The position numbers were made by a program, and so were the translations under genes. Source: Afipia sp. (lineage in GTDB: Bacteria; Pseudomonadota; Alphaproteobacteria; Rhizobiales; Xanthobacteraceae). From it: a stretch of 64,000 bases of DNA. This document shows positions 27,133-39,304 of this stretch, piece by piece. The stretch is taken from the NCBI GenBank assembly GCA_024707075.1, contig JANQAK010000003.1, forward strand, positions 682,001-746,000. The letters are read 5' to 3'. The stretch's first letter is position 1. Each line of letters starts with the position of its first letter. The notes below the pieces were generated by a model. It was given only the letters and a program-made list of their open reading frames with translations, had not been told where the DNA came from and searched no databases.

Positions 27133-27816
27133 ATGACATCCTCGCCCCTGATCATCTTCGATCTCGACGGTACGCTGGTCGATACCGCGCCCGATCTGGT
27201 CAGCGCGCTGAATTTCGTGCTCCAGCGCGAAGGGCTGCCGCTGGTCCCGATGGCGTCGGCACGCAACATGATCGGCGCCGGTGCGCGCAGACTGATCGAG
27301 CGCGGACTGGAGCTCGACGACCGCACCATGAGCGTGCGGGACATCGACCGGCTTACCGCGGATTTCATCGCCTACTACAAGGCCCACATCGCCGACGCGT
27401 CGCGCCCGTTCGACGGGCTGTTTGCGGCGCTCGACGACCTGGAAGACCGCGGATTCAGGTTCGCAGTCTGCACCAACAAGCTGGAGGGACTTTCGAAACT
27501 CCTGCTCGACAGGCTCGATATGACGAAACGATTTGCGGCGATCTGCGGGGCAGACACGTTCGGCGTCTCGAAGCCAGATCCCGCCATCCTCCGCCAGACC
27601 ATCGCGCAGGCTGGTGGCGAGATGTCCGCAGCCATCATGGTGGGCGATGCCGGACCTGATGTCGGCGTCGCGCGGCGTGCCGGCATCCCGGTGATCGGGG
27701 TTGAGTTCGGCTACACCGAGATTCCCATTGCCGACCTGAACCCGGACATCGTCATTGGTCATATGCGTGAGTTGCCGGGCGCGATCGACAATCTCAAGGT
27801 CCGGTTCTCGCGATAG
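27133..27816 (+). CDS. gph: Phosphoglycolate phosphatase (HAD family)
   Basis: A 227-residue HAD-superfamily phosphatase. Motif [12 protein letters not shown] carries the nucleophile and general-acid aspartates, motif II is VCTNK, motif III is the lysine in GVSKPDP, and motif IV is [16 protein letters not shown]. An alpha-helical cap lies between motifs I and II. The sequence pattern fits Gph, which dephosphorylates 2-phosphoglycolate from DNA repair or oxygenase activity. Close HAD relatives act on other small phosphates, so the substrate is by homology. It is transcribed divergently from rpiA. Confidence 0.85.
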   Translation: MTSSPLIIFDLDGTLVDTAPDLVSALNFVLQREGLPLVPMASARNMIGAGARRLIERGLELDDRTMSVRDIDRLTADFIAYYKAHIADASRPFDGLFAALDDLEDRGFRFAVCTNKLEGLSKLLLDRLDMTKRFAAICGADTFGVSKPDPAILRQTIAQAGGEMSAAIMVGDAGPDVGVARRAGIPVIGVEFGYTEIPIADLNPDIVIGHMRELPGAIDNLKVRFSR

Positions 27817-27843
27817 CAAGCTGCTGATAAATCTTGCTTTTTC
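27815..27843 (+). terminator. Possible intrinsic terminator after gph
   Basis: Six-base arms agcaag/cttgct with a 12-base loop, overlapping the gph stop codon and followed by a short T-run (TTTTTCC). The stem is short, so it would be weak. Confidence 0.35.
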
Positions 27844-27979
27844 CTGCTGTTTGGATTGGCGGCGCGACGTTAACCTTCTCTTAACGAGAGCAATTCGACC
27901 AGTTGCACGCCCGTTAGGACGCTTCTAAGGTTCGCGCGGGGACTATGCGGCTAAACCCGCATCACTTAGCGGATGCATC

Positions 27980-28438
27980 ATGCGTATCATCGTTGTCGTC
28001 GCGGCGGGCCTTGGCCTGGCGGGCTGCTCGTCGTTTTCAATGCCTGACATGTTCAAAACGGCGCCGCCTGTCGTCACTGTGCAGCTCAGATCGCTACCGC
28101 CCGGCGCAGAGGCGCGCACCTCCACCGGCCAAAGCTGCAAGACCCCCTGCTCGGTCTCTGTGTCAGCCGAAAACAATTTTACGGTGACCTTCGCGCTTCC
28201 CAAGTATCAGCCGGAAACAGTTCCCGTTCAGGTCGTTCGCGACCCGGCGAATCCCGGCAGCAGTGTCGTCGACCCCAATCCCGTCTACGCGGAATTGCAA
28301 CTGGCGCCCCCTGCCGCGAGGGGCCGCAAGGCGGCCCCGAAGCCGGCTGCTCCAAAGGCCAAGCGGCCAAAGGCTGCCCCCGCAGCAGAAGCCCCTGCCC
28401 AGGACACATCGCCGTTCCCGCCGCCGCCCGGCCGCTAG
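27980..28438 (+). CDS. Outer- or inner-membrane lipoprotein of unknown function
   Basis: A 152-residue lipoprotein. A lipobox LAGC places the lipid-modified cysteine at residue 16. The middle (about residues 30-105) has a PEGA-like beta-rich pattern, VVTVQLRSLPPGAEARTSTGQSCKTPCSVSV, which in other proteins marks a small surface or periplasmic fold. The last ~45 residues are a Lys/Ala/Pro tail. I do not recognise a named family. Just upstream, a small hairpin ATGCGG/CCCGCAT precedes the start. It lies between gph and moaA, apparently as an independent unit. Confidence 0.75.
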   Translation: MRIIVVVAAGLGLAGCSSFSMPDMFKTAPPVVTVQLRSLPPGAEARTSTGQSCKTPCSVSVSAENNFTVTFALPKYQPETVPVQVVRDPANPGSSVVDPNPVYAELQLAPPAARGRKAAPKPAAPKAKRPKAAPAAEAPAQDTSPFPPPPGR

Positions 28439-28549
28439 GTTCCCCAGACAGATTCATTGTGCCCGCGCCCCATCATGCCTAGATTGGGGTGTGGGATGCC
28501 ACGGCTTGCGCGACCGGCCGCGGATGAAATGACAATCAGGGCACGCTGA

Positions 28550-29587
28550 ATGAGCGGACCTCTTATGGGTTCTCCGGCGAAATCGACCTCTTCTGCGATG
28601 ATCGATCCTTTCGGACGGTCGATCAGCTATCTGCGCGTCTCGGTGACCGACCGCTGCGACCTGCGCTGCTTCTACTGCATGTCCGAGGACATGACGTTTC
28701 TGCCGAAGTCCGACCTGCTCACCCTCGAAGAACTCGACCGGCTTTGCTCGGCCTTCATCGCCAAGGGCGTCCGCAAGCTGCGACTGACCGGCGGCGAACC
28801 GCTGGTCCGGCGCAATGTGATGTCGCTGGTGCGATCCCTGTCCCGCCATCTTGATAGCGGCGCGCTCGATGAATTGACGCTAACCACCAACGGTTCGCTG
28901 CTTGAGAAATTCGCCGCCGAACTGAAGGACAATGGTGTCCGCCGCATCAACGTTTCGCTCGATACCCTCGACGCAGCGAAATTCCGCGACATCACGCGGT
29001 GGGGTGACCTTAGCAAGGTTCTGCGCGGCATCGAGGCCGCTCGCGCCGCCGGCCTCAAGGTCAAGATCAATGCGGTGGCGCTCAAGAATCTGAACGAGGA
29101 CGAGATTCCCGCGCTGCTGGAATGGGCCCACGGCAAGGACATGGACCTGACCCTGATCGAGGTCATGCCGATGGGCGACATCGGCGAAGGCCGGATCGAT
29201 CAGTACCTGCCGCTGTCGCTACTGCGCGCCCGTCTCGCGAGCCGCTACACCCTGACCGATCTCCCGGACGATACCGGCGGACCGGCGCGCTACGTTCGCG
29301 TCGCCGAGACCGGGGGGCGGCTCGGCTTTATCACGCCGATGACCCACAATTTCTGCAGATCGTGCAACCGCGTCCGCATCACCTGCACCGGCACGCTCCA
29401 CACCTGCCTCGGTCAGGAGGATGCCTCCGATTTGCGCAAGCCGCTCCGCGCCTCACCCGACAATGACCTGCTGAGCGACACGATCGACCGCGCCATCGGC
29501 CTTAAGCCGAAGGGGCACGACTTCGTCATCGACCGCCGCCACAATCGGCCAAGCGTCAGCCGCCACATGAGCGTGACCGGCGGCTGA
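28550..29587 (+). CDS. moaA: GTP 3',8-cyclase (molybdenum cofactor biosynthesis)
   Basis: A 345-residue radical-SAM enzyme. The N-terminal 4Fe-4S cluster ligands are C36, C40 and C43 in [13 protein letters not shown]-binding [10 protein letters not shown] follows, and the C-terminal substrate-binding cluster ligands are C269, C272 and C286. The C-terminal Gly-Gly needed for activity is present (VTGG). It converts GTP to 3',8-cyclo-7,8-dihydro-GTP, the first committed step of molybdopterin synthesis. The N-terminus is ~16 residues longer than the conserved [13 protein letters not shown], so an internal start at 28598 is possible. No other Moco gene is adjacent. Confidence 0.94.
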   Translation: MSGPLMGSPAKSTSSAMIDPFGRSISYLRVSVTDRCDLRCFYCMSEDMTFLPKSDLLTLEELDRLCSAFIAKGVRKLRLTGGEPLVRRNVMSLVRSLSRHLDSGALDELTLTTNGSLLEKFAAELKDNGVRRINVSLDTLDAAKFRDITRWGDLSKVLRGIEAARAAGLKVKINAVALKNLNEDEIPALLEWAHGKDMDLTLIEVMPMGDIGEGRIDQYLPLSLLRARLASRYTLTDLPDDTGGPARYVRVAETGGRLGFITPMTHNFCRSCNRVRITCTGTLHTCLGQEDASDLRKPLRASPDNDLLSDTIDRAIGLKPKGHDFVIDRRHNRPSVSRHMSVTGG

Positions 29588-29632
29588 ACGTTACGAAAAT
29601 TGCCGGATCGAACCGCCTCCCAACCATAAATT

Positions 29633-29669
29633 GCGGAAAACGCCCGATGGCGCATGATCCGCCTTTTTT
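29633..29669 (+). terminator. Probable intrinsic terminator after moaA
   Basis: A GC-rich nested stem (gcgga...tccgc around cgcccgatggcg) is followed by TTTTTT at 29664-29669, about 45 bases after the moaA stop. Confidence 0.55.
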
Positions 29670-29826
29670 CCTTCATGAAATCTCCAAACTTCCAATTGAC
29701 GGCAGCGTAACCCGCTGATTTGGTTCGGCAGCTTTATGCGCCCCCGGCTGGAAAAGCCGGCATGCCGTCACCCTCTCGGTCCCGGCAGAGCCAAGCAACG
29801 CAGGGGCACGTTCGGGAGGATGGGGT

Positions 29827-30422
29827 TTGCAATCGCTTCTCAAATTGAGCCGCGCGATCGACGCGTTCACGACGCTTGTCGGCCGCTGGGTATCATGGCT
29901 GATCGTGCTCGCCGTGATCATTTCAGCGACCAATGCTACCATTCGAAAGGTCTTCGACGTCTCGTCGAATGCCTATCTCGAATTGCAGTGGGTTCTCTTC
30001 AGCGTCGTGTTCCTGCTCTGCTCGCCGTGGACGCTGCTCAACGGCGAACACATCAAGATCGACATCATCAATCACACGCTGCCGCTGAAGGTCGAAGCTG
30101 GATCGACATGGTCGGCCATGTGCTCTTCCTCGTCCCCTTCTGCATCATCCTGATCTGGACCTCGGTTCCCTTCTTCCTGGTCTCCTTTCACCAGAACGAA
30201 CAGTCTTTCAGCGCCGGCGGACTGCCGCAATGGCCCGCCAAGTCGCTGATCATGATCGGCCTTGCGCTGCTGCTGGTTCAGGCGGTCTCGGAAATCATCA
30301 AGCGCGCCGCCGTGATGCAGGGCCTGCTGCCGGATCCGAACGCGCACGCGCTGAGCGCGCACGAGATTGCCGAGCTTGAAGCCCTGAAGCTGGCCCAGGC
30401 CATCACCCCCGACAAACCATGA
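29827..30422 (+). pseudogene. dctQ: TRAP transporter small permease DctQ, frameshifted
   Basis: TTG at 29827 is preceded by GGGAGGA seven bases upstream. The reading frame encodes the first two membrane helices of a DctQ protein (SWLIVLAVIISATNATIRKVF, YLELQWVLFSVVFLL, GEHIKIDIINHTLPLKV). It then leaves frame at about 30093. Sequence continues correctly one frame over (RSWIDMVGHVLFLVPFCIILIWTS...WPAKSLIMIGLALLLVQAVSEIIKR) to the stop at 30422. Adding one base in GGTCGAAGC restores a 198-residue four-helix protein of normal length. It should pair with DctM below. As written, the product lacks half of its membrane helices. Confidence 0.8.
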
Positions 30423-30462
30423 CCGGCTTCGCCGTCACAGCCCGCAACGAGAGAGATTCCTG

Positions 30463-32306
30463 ATGGCGGCTATGTTCATCCACTACATGGCGCCGATCAT
30501 GTTCGCGTCGCTCGTGTTGTTCCTGCTTCTCGGATACCCGGTCGCGTTCTCGCTGGCCGCCAACGGCCTGCTGTTCGCCTTCATCGGCATCGAGCTCGGA
30601 TTGTTCCGCCCTGACTTCCTCCAGGCACTGCCCGAACGCGTCTACGGCGTCATGAACAACGAGACGCTGCTGGCAATTCCATTCTTCACGTTCATGGGAT
30701 TGATCCTCGAACGATCCGGCATGGCCGAGGATTTGCTCGAGACCATCGGGCAATTGTTCGGCAGCATCCGGGGCGGCATCGCCTATGCGGTGATCTTCGT
30801 CGGTGCATTGCTGGCTGCGACCACCGGCGTTGTCGCGGCGTCCGTGATCTCGATGGGCCTGATCTCGCTGCCGATCATGCTGCGCTACGGCTACGACCGC
30901 CGTGTCGCCACTGGCGTCATCGCCGCCTCCGGCACGCTGGCCCAGATCATTCCACCGTCACTGGTGCTGATCGTGATGGCCGACCAACTCGGCCGCTCCG
31001 TCGGCGACATGTACGAAGGCGCATTCATCCCGGAATCGTGCTGTCGATTCTCTATGCCGTCTATATCTTCCTTGTTGCAACATTCTTTCCGCAGGCAACG
31101 CCCGGTCTGCCGCTCGAAGCGCAAACCCTGCGCGAGCCGGAAACGGCAAAGCATCCGGTGATCCTGCCGCTCGCGGCAATTTCCGCCGCCGCGACCGCCT
31201 ACTTTTTCGTGGTCAAGCTCGGATTGTTCGACTGGACTTCGCCCGTCTTCAACAAGATTTCCGAAAACCCGACGGTGCTGCATGGTTTCTGGTTCATCAT
31301 TCTGATGGGCCTGTTCTTCAAGCCGTTCATCGGCATCATCCGCACCATGACGCTGTCGCTGTTCCTCGTGCTGGTCGGCGCCACCGCCATCGCGCTCGAA
31401 ATCATGCGCTTCACCGACGTCAAGGCCGGCGCGGATTATGTCGTGCTCACCATGTCGATTGTGGTGGCGATGTCCTTCGTGCTGGCCGTCATCAACCGCA
31501 TCTCCGGCCTCAAACTACTGTCGAAACTCGCCGAGCAGGTCGTGTTCGTGATGGTGCCGCCGCTCGGTCTGATCTTTCTCGTGCTTGGCACGATCTTCAT
31601 CGGCGTTGCGACGCCGACCGAAGGCGGTGCGATGGGCGCGGCTGGCGCGATGATCCTCGCCATCATGAAGCGCCGCCTGTCGTTCGATCTGACGCGGCAG
31701 GCCGCAGAATCCACCGCGAAGCTATCTGCTTTCGTGATCTTTATTCTGGTGGGCGCTCGCGTGTTCTCGCTTACCTTCTACGGCGTCGACGGTCATCGCT
31801 GGGTCGAGGAACTGCTGGTCTCCCTGCCCGGTGGCCAGACCGGCTTCCTGATCTTCGTCAACGCGTTCGTGTTTGTTCTCGCCTTCTTCCTCGACTTCTT
31901 CGAACTCGCCTTCATCGTCATCCCGTTGCTTGGCCCCGCCGCCGAAAAGCTGGGAATCGATTTGATCTGGTTCGGCGTCATCCTCGGCGTGAACATGCAG
32001 ACCTCCTTCATGCACCCGCCGTTCGGTTTCGCGCTGTTCTACCTGCGCTCCGTCGCGCCGAAGGAAGCCTACACGGATCGCGTCAGCGGCAAGCGGATGG
32101 AGCCAGTCACCACCGGCCAGATTTACTGGGGCTCGGTGCCGTTCGTCATCATTCAGGTCATCATGGTCGGACTTGTCATCGCCTTCCCGGCGATGGTGAT
32201 GCACTACAAAGGCGCGCTATCGACGGTCGATCCGAACAAGGTCGACATCCAGATTCAACAACAGGAAATGCCGGCGCTCGATTTCGGTCCACCGAGTATC
32301 AAGTAA
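30463..32306 (+). pseudogene. dctM: TRAP transporter large permease DctM, frameshifted, with an enlarged middle
   Basis: The first ~190 codons from ATG 30463 encode DctM helices (FHYMAPIMFASLVLF-type start, ETLLAIPFFTFMGLILERSGMAEDLL, VVAASVISMGLISLPIMLRYGYDRRVATGVIAASGTLAQIIPPSLVLIVMADQLG). The frame breaks at about 31032, where CATCCCGGAATC needs one extra G to read IPGIVLSILYAVYIF. Restored, it is 614 residues, ~190 more than classical DctM. The extra part (about 31100-31550) carries several additional hydrophobic segments. The C-terminal half (VATPTEGGAMGAAGA, LGVNMQTSFMHPPFGFALFYLRSVAP) is canonical. It would form the transport channel with DctQ. Confidence 0.8.
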
Positions 32307-32333
32307 GGCTTCGATCCTGACCGTTTCCAGCGA

Positions 32334-32366
32334 AAAGCCCGGCCTCATCGAGGCCGGGCTTTCTTG
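32334..32366. terminator. Bidirectional terminator between dctM and dctP2
   Basis: A strong stem, aaagcccggcct/aggccgggcttt with loop CATCG, sits between the convergent dctM and dctP2. A-runs on the left and T-runs on the right allow it to act in both directions. Confidence 0.75.
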
Positions 32367-32392
32367 TTGTACGGTCCGTAACCAACAGACGA

Positions 32393-33643
<1,251 letters not shown>

Positions 33644-33657
33644 TTATTGCTGTACGA

Positions 33658-34800
<1,143 letters not shown>

Positions 34801-34900
34801 CTAGCACGGAAGTCAGGTTTCGGAAAATGCTGGAATGTCAGCCTTTTGCAGAATTGAACGAAAGTCGAATGAGTGCCGGAAAGGCCGGATTCGCGACTGG

Positions 34901-36049
34901 TTAGCCGCTTATGCCGGTACCGCCCCCCGAAAGCTGGGCTTTGATTTTGCTGCTGATCTCCCGGTAGATCGCCGCATGAACGCCGCCGGGCTCGCTGTTC
35001 ACCACGGGCGTGCCCGCATCCGACGAGGTGCGGATCGACATATGCAGCGGGATTTCGCCGAGGAAAGGAACCTTGAGCCGCTCGGCCTCGTGCCGCGCGC
35101 CGCCATGCCCGAAGATGTCCGAGCGCGTGCCACACTCGGGACACTGGAAATAGCTCATGTTCTCGATGATGCCGAGCGTCGGCACATTGACCTTCTCGAA
35201 CATCGCGATCCCGCGCCGCGCGTCGATCAAGGCCAGATCCTGCGGCGTGGACACGATCACCACCCCCTTCAGCGGCACCTGCTGGGCCAGCGTCAGTTGC
35301 GCATCACCGGTGCCGGGCGGCATGTCCACCACCAGCACATCCAGTTCGCCCCAGGCGACATCCCACAGCATCTGCCGGATCGCGGACATCACCATTGGCC
35401 CGCGCCACACCATCGCGGTGTCTTCCGCAACCAGAAAGCCGATCGACATCAGCGGCAGTCCGAACCGCACGATCGGAATCATTTTCTTCTCGTCGTTGAG
35501 CGCCGGCTTTTGCTGAACGCCGGTCAGACGCGGCACCGACGGGCCGTAGATGTCCGCGTCGAGCAAGCCAACACGGAGACCGAGATCACGCAACCCCAGC
35601 GCCAGATTGAGCGCGGTGGTCGATTTGCCGACACCGCCCTTGCCTGATGCCACCGCGATGATGGAGGTAATGCCGGGAATCGCGGCCTGCTTGCCCATCG
35701 GGGAATCTGCTGGCGCGCCTTGCGGACGGTGCTGCGCGACAGGCTTCACGCCATGTGCGTGCTGATGCGAATGTTGATGCTGCGCCGGAGGCACGGAACC
35801 CGGCCTGCGCTCAGCCGTCAGCGCGACCAGCGCCGTGGTGACGCCCGGAATGGCGCGAACAGCGGCCTCCGCCCTGGCGCGCACGTCTTCCCATGCCCGC
35901 GCCTCATTGGCATCGACATTGATCGAGAAGAACACCTTGCCGTCCGAGGCGGTGATCTCCGACAGCACCCGTGCATCGGTGAGCGAAACGCCGCGCGGCG
36001 ATACCACAGCGCGCAGGGCCGCAAGAACCTGATCTTTATCGACAGCCAC
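34901..36049 (-). CDS. apbC: Mrp/ApbC/NBP35-type iron-sulfur carrier ATPase
   Basis: A 382-residue P-loop ATPase. An N-terminal DUF59-like domain (residues 1-95, VLAALRAVVSPRGVSLTDARVLSEI) is joined by a His-rich linker (QHQHSHQHAHG). The MinD/Mrp domain has a deviant Walker A GKGGVGKSTTALNLALGL, and the CPEC pair in MSYFQCPECGTRSDIFG that binds a bridging 4Fe-4S cluster. It loads clusters into target proteins. GTG at 36049 is used because GGGAG sits eight bases upstream. The His-rich linker might bind metal but could be a variable spacer. It is divergent from the beta-hydroxyacid dehydrogenase gene. Confidence 0.9.
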   Translation of the reverse strand: MAVDKDQVLAALRAVVSPRGVSLTDARVLSEITASDGKVFFSINVDANEARAWEDVRARAEAAVRAIPGVTTALVALTAERRPGSVPPAQHQHSHQHAHGVKPVAQHRPQGAPADSPMGKQAAIPGITSIIAVASGKGGVGKSTTALNLALGLRDLGLRVGLLDADIYGPSVPRLTGVQQKPALNDEKKMIPIVRFGLPLMSIGFLVAEDTAMVWRGPMVMSAIRQMLWDVAWGELDVLVVDMPPGTGDAQLTLAQQVPLKGVVIVSTPQDLALIDARRGIAMFEKVNVPTLGIIENMSYFQCPECGTRSDIFGHGGARHEAERLKVPFLGEIPLHMSIRTSSDAGTPVVNSEPGGVHAAIYREISSKIKAQLSGGGTGISG

Positions 36050-36218
36050 AACACATCTCCCTGCACGCGGTCATGTTCCGCAGTCGCTTGGCGGCCTTCA
36101 TACGCGCGTCACCTGCGCCGTCAACGCCCTTGCGTAGAGGCATTCTGATCGCATAGCTGTTGCCGTCCCCGGCCCGTCAGATCCGGTCAACATCCCTGCA
36201 ATTCAAAGAGTTCACGAT

Positions 36219-37088
36219 ATGGCAAAAGTCGCATTTCTCGGTCTCGGCGTCATGGGATTCCCCATGGCGGGGCATCTCGCCGCCAAAGGCGGCCACGAGG
36301 TGACGGTCTACAATCGCACTGCGGCAAAATCGAAGGCCTGGGCCGAGAAATTCGGCGGTCGTGCCGCGGCGACGCCGAAGGCGGCGGCAGAAGGTCAGGA
36401 TTTCGTGATGGCCTGCGTCGGCAACGATGACGATCTGCGCGCGGTCACGATTGGTGCCGATGGCGCATTCGCCGCCATGAAGTCCGGAGCTGTTTTCGTC
36501 GATCACACCACCGCCTCGGCCGAGGTCGCCCGGCAGCTTGACGCCGAAGCAACCAGGCGCGGCTTTCAGTTCGTCGATGCACCGGTCTCCGGCGGCCAGG
36601 CGGGTGCGGAAAATGGCGCGCTGACCGTGATGTGCGGCGGCACTGAAGCGGCCTACAACAAAGCCGAGCCCGTGATCGCGTCCTATGCCCGGATGTGCAA
36701 GCTGCTCGGCCCCGCCGGCTCCGGCCAACTCACCAAGATGGTCAACCAGATCTGCATCGCGGGTCTTGTCGAGGGTCTGGCCGAAGGGATTCACTTCGCC
36801 AAGAAGGCCGGCCTCGACGTTCAGGCGGTGATCGACACGATCTCGAAGGGTGCGGCGCAATCCTGGCAGATGGAGAACCGCTACAAGACCATGAACGAGG
36901 GCAAGTTCGATTTCGGTTTTGCCGTCGAATGGATGCGCAAGGATCTGTCGATCTGTCTCGCGGAAGCCCGCCGCAACGGTGCGAGCCTGCCGGTGACCGC
37001 ACTGGTCGACAACTTCTACTCCGAGGTCGAGACCATGGGCGGCAAGCGCTGGGACACGTCGAGCCTGCTGGCCCGGTTACAGCGATAG
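36219..37088 (+). CDS. Beta-hydroxyacid dehydrogenase (3-hydroxyisobutyrate / tartronate-semialdehyde reductase type)
   Basis: A 289-residue NAD(P)-dependent beta-hydroxyacid dehydrogenase. The N-terminal Rossmann signature GLGVMGFPMAGHLAAKGGHEVTVYNR is followed by the substrate motif DAPVSGGQAGAENGALTVMCGG and the catalytic lysine in GSGQLTKMVNQ. The all-helical C-terminal domain is complete. Members oxidise 3-hydroxyisobutyrate or reduce tartronate or succinate semialdehyde. An aromatic-free WAEKFGGRAA region does not settle the coenzyme. The true substrate cannot be told from sequence; context (Mrp on one side, a histidine kinase on the other) does not help. Confidence 0.85.
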   Translation: MAKVAFLGLGVMGFPMAGHLAAKGGHEVTVYNRTAAKSKAWAEKFGGRAAATPKAAAEGQDFVMACVGNDDDLRAVTIGADGAFAAMKSGAVFVDHTTASAEVARQLDAEATRRGFQFVDAPVSGGQAGAENGALTVMCGGTEAAYNKAEPVIASYARMCKLLGPAGSGQLTKMVNQICIAGLVEGLAEGIHFAKKAGLDVQAVIDTISKGAAQSWQMENRYKTMNEGKFDFGFAVEWMRKDLSICLAEARRNGASLPVTALVDNFYSEVETMGGKRWDTSSLLARLQR

Positions 37089-37449
37089 GCGGCTTTAAAC
37101 CGATCTCCCAAGATTGAGGCAATGGAAGCCTCATGGTGAGGAGGCGCTTCTTCAGCGCCGTCTCGAACCATGAGGCACATCTCGCGACGAAATCCCCTGC
37201 CTATCCTTCGAGACGCGCGCGAAAAGCGCGCTCCTCAGGATGAGGCCCCGCGCCGATCCGGTCTCCATACTCCCCGACGCATCACCTTACCGCCAGCGCA
37301 GCCCTAGCGCCGAAATTCATACTTTCTTAACCCGATTAAATTGATCTTTAAGCCACCTCTTAATGATTTAGCGCCAGAAATAGCAGGCGGCAGTATGCGC
37401 GTGCGGCCCGGGCGCAGCATTCGCGTTGTTCAGGAATTTGTTGCGTAAA
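37089..37449. other. 361-bp gap with repeat and AT-rich promoter-like stretch
   Basis: The left part holds the two repeat units described separately. From about 37318 to 37380 the sequence is AT-rich (TTTCTTAACCCGATTAAATTGATCTTTAAG in two stretches) and probably contains the promoter of the histidine kinase gene. No open frame there is supported. Confidence 0.5.
37129..37245. repeat. BIME-like palindromic repeats, copy 4 (two units)
   Basis: Unit 37129-37174 is the CCTCATGG...CCATGAGG subtype and unit 37203-37245 is the ATCCTTCGAGAC...CAGGATGAGG subtype, separated by 28 bases. This is the same subtype pairing as copies 1 and 5. Confidence 0.85.
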
Positions 37450-39033
37450 ATGAGCGAGTCCGCCGACAGGAAAGAGCCCGCCGCGACCTCAGCGGACACA
37501 CCGGCGCGCAACCGGCGGGCGGCTTCCCAGCGCGTGCGCGAAGCCCGCGACAGGCTGACATCGAGCAGCGGAACCCGGCCGGCCTTCGATCACGAACTGC
37601 TGCGGCAATACGCGCAGACCCGCATCTCGGCTTCTCTCGTCGTCATCCTGCTTGTGGTGGCATCCGGCATCCTGTGCAGCTTCTGGATTCCTCCGGTCGC
37701 CGCGGTGATCTGGACTGCGGGAATTCTCACGATCCACGCCATCGTCATCCGCTTCTGTTCGAAATTTCTTGCGGTCACGTCATCCACTCCCGCCGTCACC
37801 CGAACCTGGCGCATACGTTTCGTTGCTCTCGATCTGATTTACGGGCTGGCATGGACGGTCGTCCTGATCCATCCATCCGGCATCGATGTCGTCTCGAACA
37901 CGCTGATGCTGTTCGTGATGCTGCTGGTCATTGCCGTCTCCAGCATGCTGGCGGCAAGCCTGCCGATCGCAGCTTTTGCAGCAACGATCCCGGTGTCGGC
38001 GGCCATCGCCGTGAATTTCATTCTGCGCGGCACCTTCGACGACTACATTCTTGCGGCTCTCGCGGTCACGGCGGAAGGCTACTTCGCCTTGCTCGCCCAC
38101 CGCCTGCATTCGACGACGCTCGCAACGCTGGAAGCGCGCGCCGAGAAGGATGCACTGATCGGCGAACTCGAACAAGCCAAGGCGATCTCGGATGAAGCGC
38201 GCCATCGCGCCGAATCCGCCAACGTCTCGAAGTCGCGCTTCCTTGCGCAGATGAGCCACGAACTGCGCACGCCGCTGAACGCCATTCTCGGATTCTCCGA
38301 AGTGATGAAGAGCGAGATTTTCGGCCCGCACGCCGTCGAGGTCTACAAGGACTATTCCGCCGACATTCACAACTCCGGCGTCCACCTGCTCAATCTCATC
38401 AACGAGATTCTCGATCTGTCGCGCATCGAAGCCGGCCGCTACGAACTCAACGAGGAGCCGGTGTCGCTGGTCCACGTGGTGGCGGACTGCCATCACCTCT
38501 TGAAGCTGCGCGCCTCCAGTCGTGGCATCACCATTCACGAAGTCTTCGAGCAGGACATGCCGAAGCTGTGGGGCGACGAGCGCGCCACCCGGCAGGTCGT
38601 GCTCAACCTGCTGTCGAACTCGATCAAGTTCACGCCGCCCGGCGGCGAAATCTGGCTCAAGGTCGGCTGGACCGCCTCCGGCGGACAGTATCTCAGCGTC
38701 AAGGACACCGGCTCCGGCATCGCCGAGGATGAAATCCCGGTGGTGCTGGCCTCATTCGGCCAAGGATCGAACTCGATCAAATCCGCCGAACAGGGCGCGG
38801 GCCTCGGTCTTCCGATCGCCAAAAGCCTGATCGACATGCACGGCGGCACCTTCACGCTCAAGTCGACGTTGCGCGTGGGCACTGAGGTGATCGTCACTTA
38901 TCCGCCGGAGCGCGTGATGACGGCGCTGGCGCCGATGCGAGAGGACTCGCCGCCACTGCAACCCGAAGGAATGGCCGGCGACAAGAGCCGCCCCCGTTAC
39001 AAGCCGATCATGAATGCGGGAACAGGCCTGTAG
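37450..39033 (+). CDS. Multi-span membrane sensor histidine kinase (DivJ/PleC-like transmitter)
   Basis: A 527-residue kinase. After a hydrophilic N-terminus (1-55) there are about six membrane helices (about 60-215), a short coiled coil (EKDALIGELEQAKAISDEARHRAESA), then the dimerisation helix with phospho-accepting H270 in FLAQMSHELRTPLNAILGFSEVM. ATPase motifs follow: N-box NLLSNSIKFTP, G1 DTGSGI and G2 GAGLGLPIAKS. The transmitter resembles the DivJ/PleC/PdhS class of alphaproteobacteria that controls cell-cycle regulators. The input is membrane-integral with no PAS domain. No response regulator is adjacent. ATG at 37450 is my choice; in-frame TTG codons lie upstream at 37426. Confidence 0.82.
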   Translation: MSESADRKEPAATSADTPARNRRAASQRVREARDRLTSSSGTRPAFDHELLRQYAQTRISASLVVILLVVASGILCSFWIPPVAAVIWTAGILTIHAIVIRFCSKFLAVTSSTPAVTRTWRIRFVALDLIYGLAWTVVLIHPSGIDVVSNTLMLFVMLLVIAVSSMLAASLPIAAFAATIPVSAAIAVNFILRGTFDDYILAALAVTAEGYFALLAHRLHSTTLATLEARAEKDALIGELEQAKAISDEARHRAESANVSKSRFLAQMSHELRTPLNAILGFSEVMKSEIFGPHAVEVYKDYSADIHNSGVHLLNLINEILDLSRIEAGRYELNEEPVSLVHVVADCHHLLKLRASSRGITIHEVFEQDMPKLWGDERATRQVVLNLLSNSIKFTPPGGEIWLKVGWTASGGQYLSVKDTGSGIAEDEIPVVLASFGQGSNSIKSAEQGAGLGLPIAKSLIDMHGGTFTLKSTLRVGTEVIVTYPPERVMTALAPMREDSPPLQPEGMAGDKSRPRYKPIMNAGTGL

Positions 39034-39075
39034 AGTATCTTGCGCGAGCGATGAAAATGTCCATCAGTACCAGGC

Positions 39076-39288
39076 ATGAAACCAGAAACGCCGTGTATCG
39101 CCGTCTGCTTCATCGATCCGAAGGCCAAGCTCTGTCTGGGGTGCGGGCGCACCCTGCCCGAGATCGCGCGCTGGCACGCGATGGACAGCGCGGAGCGGCT
39201 GGCCGTGATGGCGACGCTGCATCAGCGCATGCAGGACGCGGGGCTGCCGATTCCCGCGCCACGGGCCGAACGCAAGATCGGCTCCTGA
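39076..39288 (+). CDS. DUF1289 small cysteine protein
   Basis: A 70-residue DUF1289 protein. The four-cysteine pattern TPCIAVCFIDPKAKLCLGCGRTLPEIARWHAM is intact (C7, C11, C20, C23), and the family is suspected to bind zinc or an iron-sulfur cluster. It lies 42 bp after the histidine kinase stop and 16 bp before the protease gene; the three likely share a transcript. Molecular role unknown. Confidence 0.82.
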   Translation: MKPETPCIAVCFIDPKAKLCLGCGRTLPEIARWHAMDSAERLAVMATLHQRMQDAGLPIPAPRAERKIGS

Positions 39289-39304
39289 CCGCTGCGGGTG
39301 CCGC

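Noticed and set aside
28439-28549. Possible molybdenum-cofactor riboswitch before moaA
   Set aside because: A few short stems exist (CCCCA/TGGGG, GTGCCC/GGGCAC), but I could not match the conserved core of that motif.
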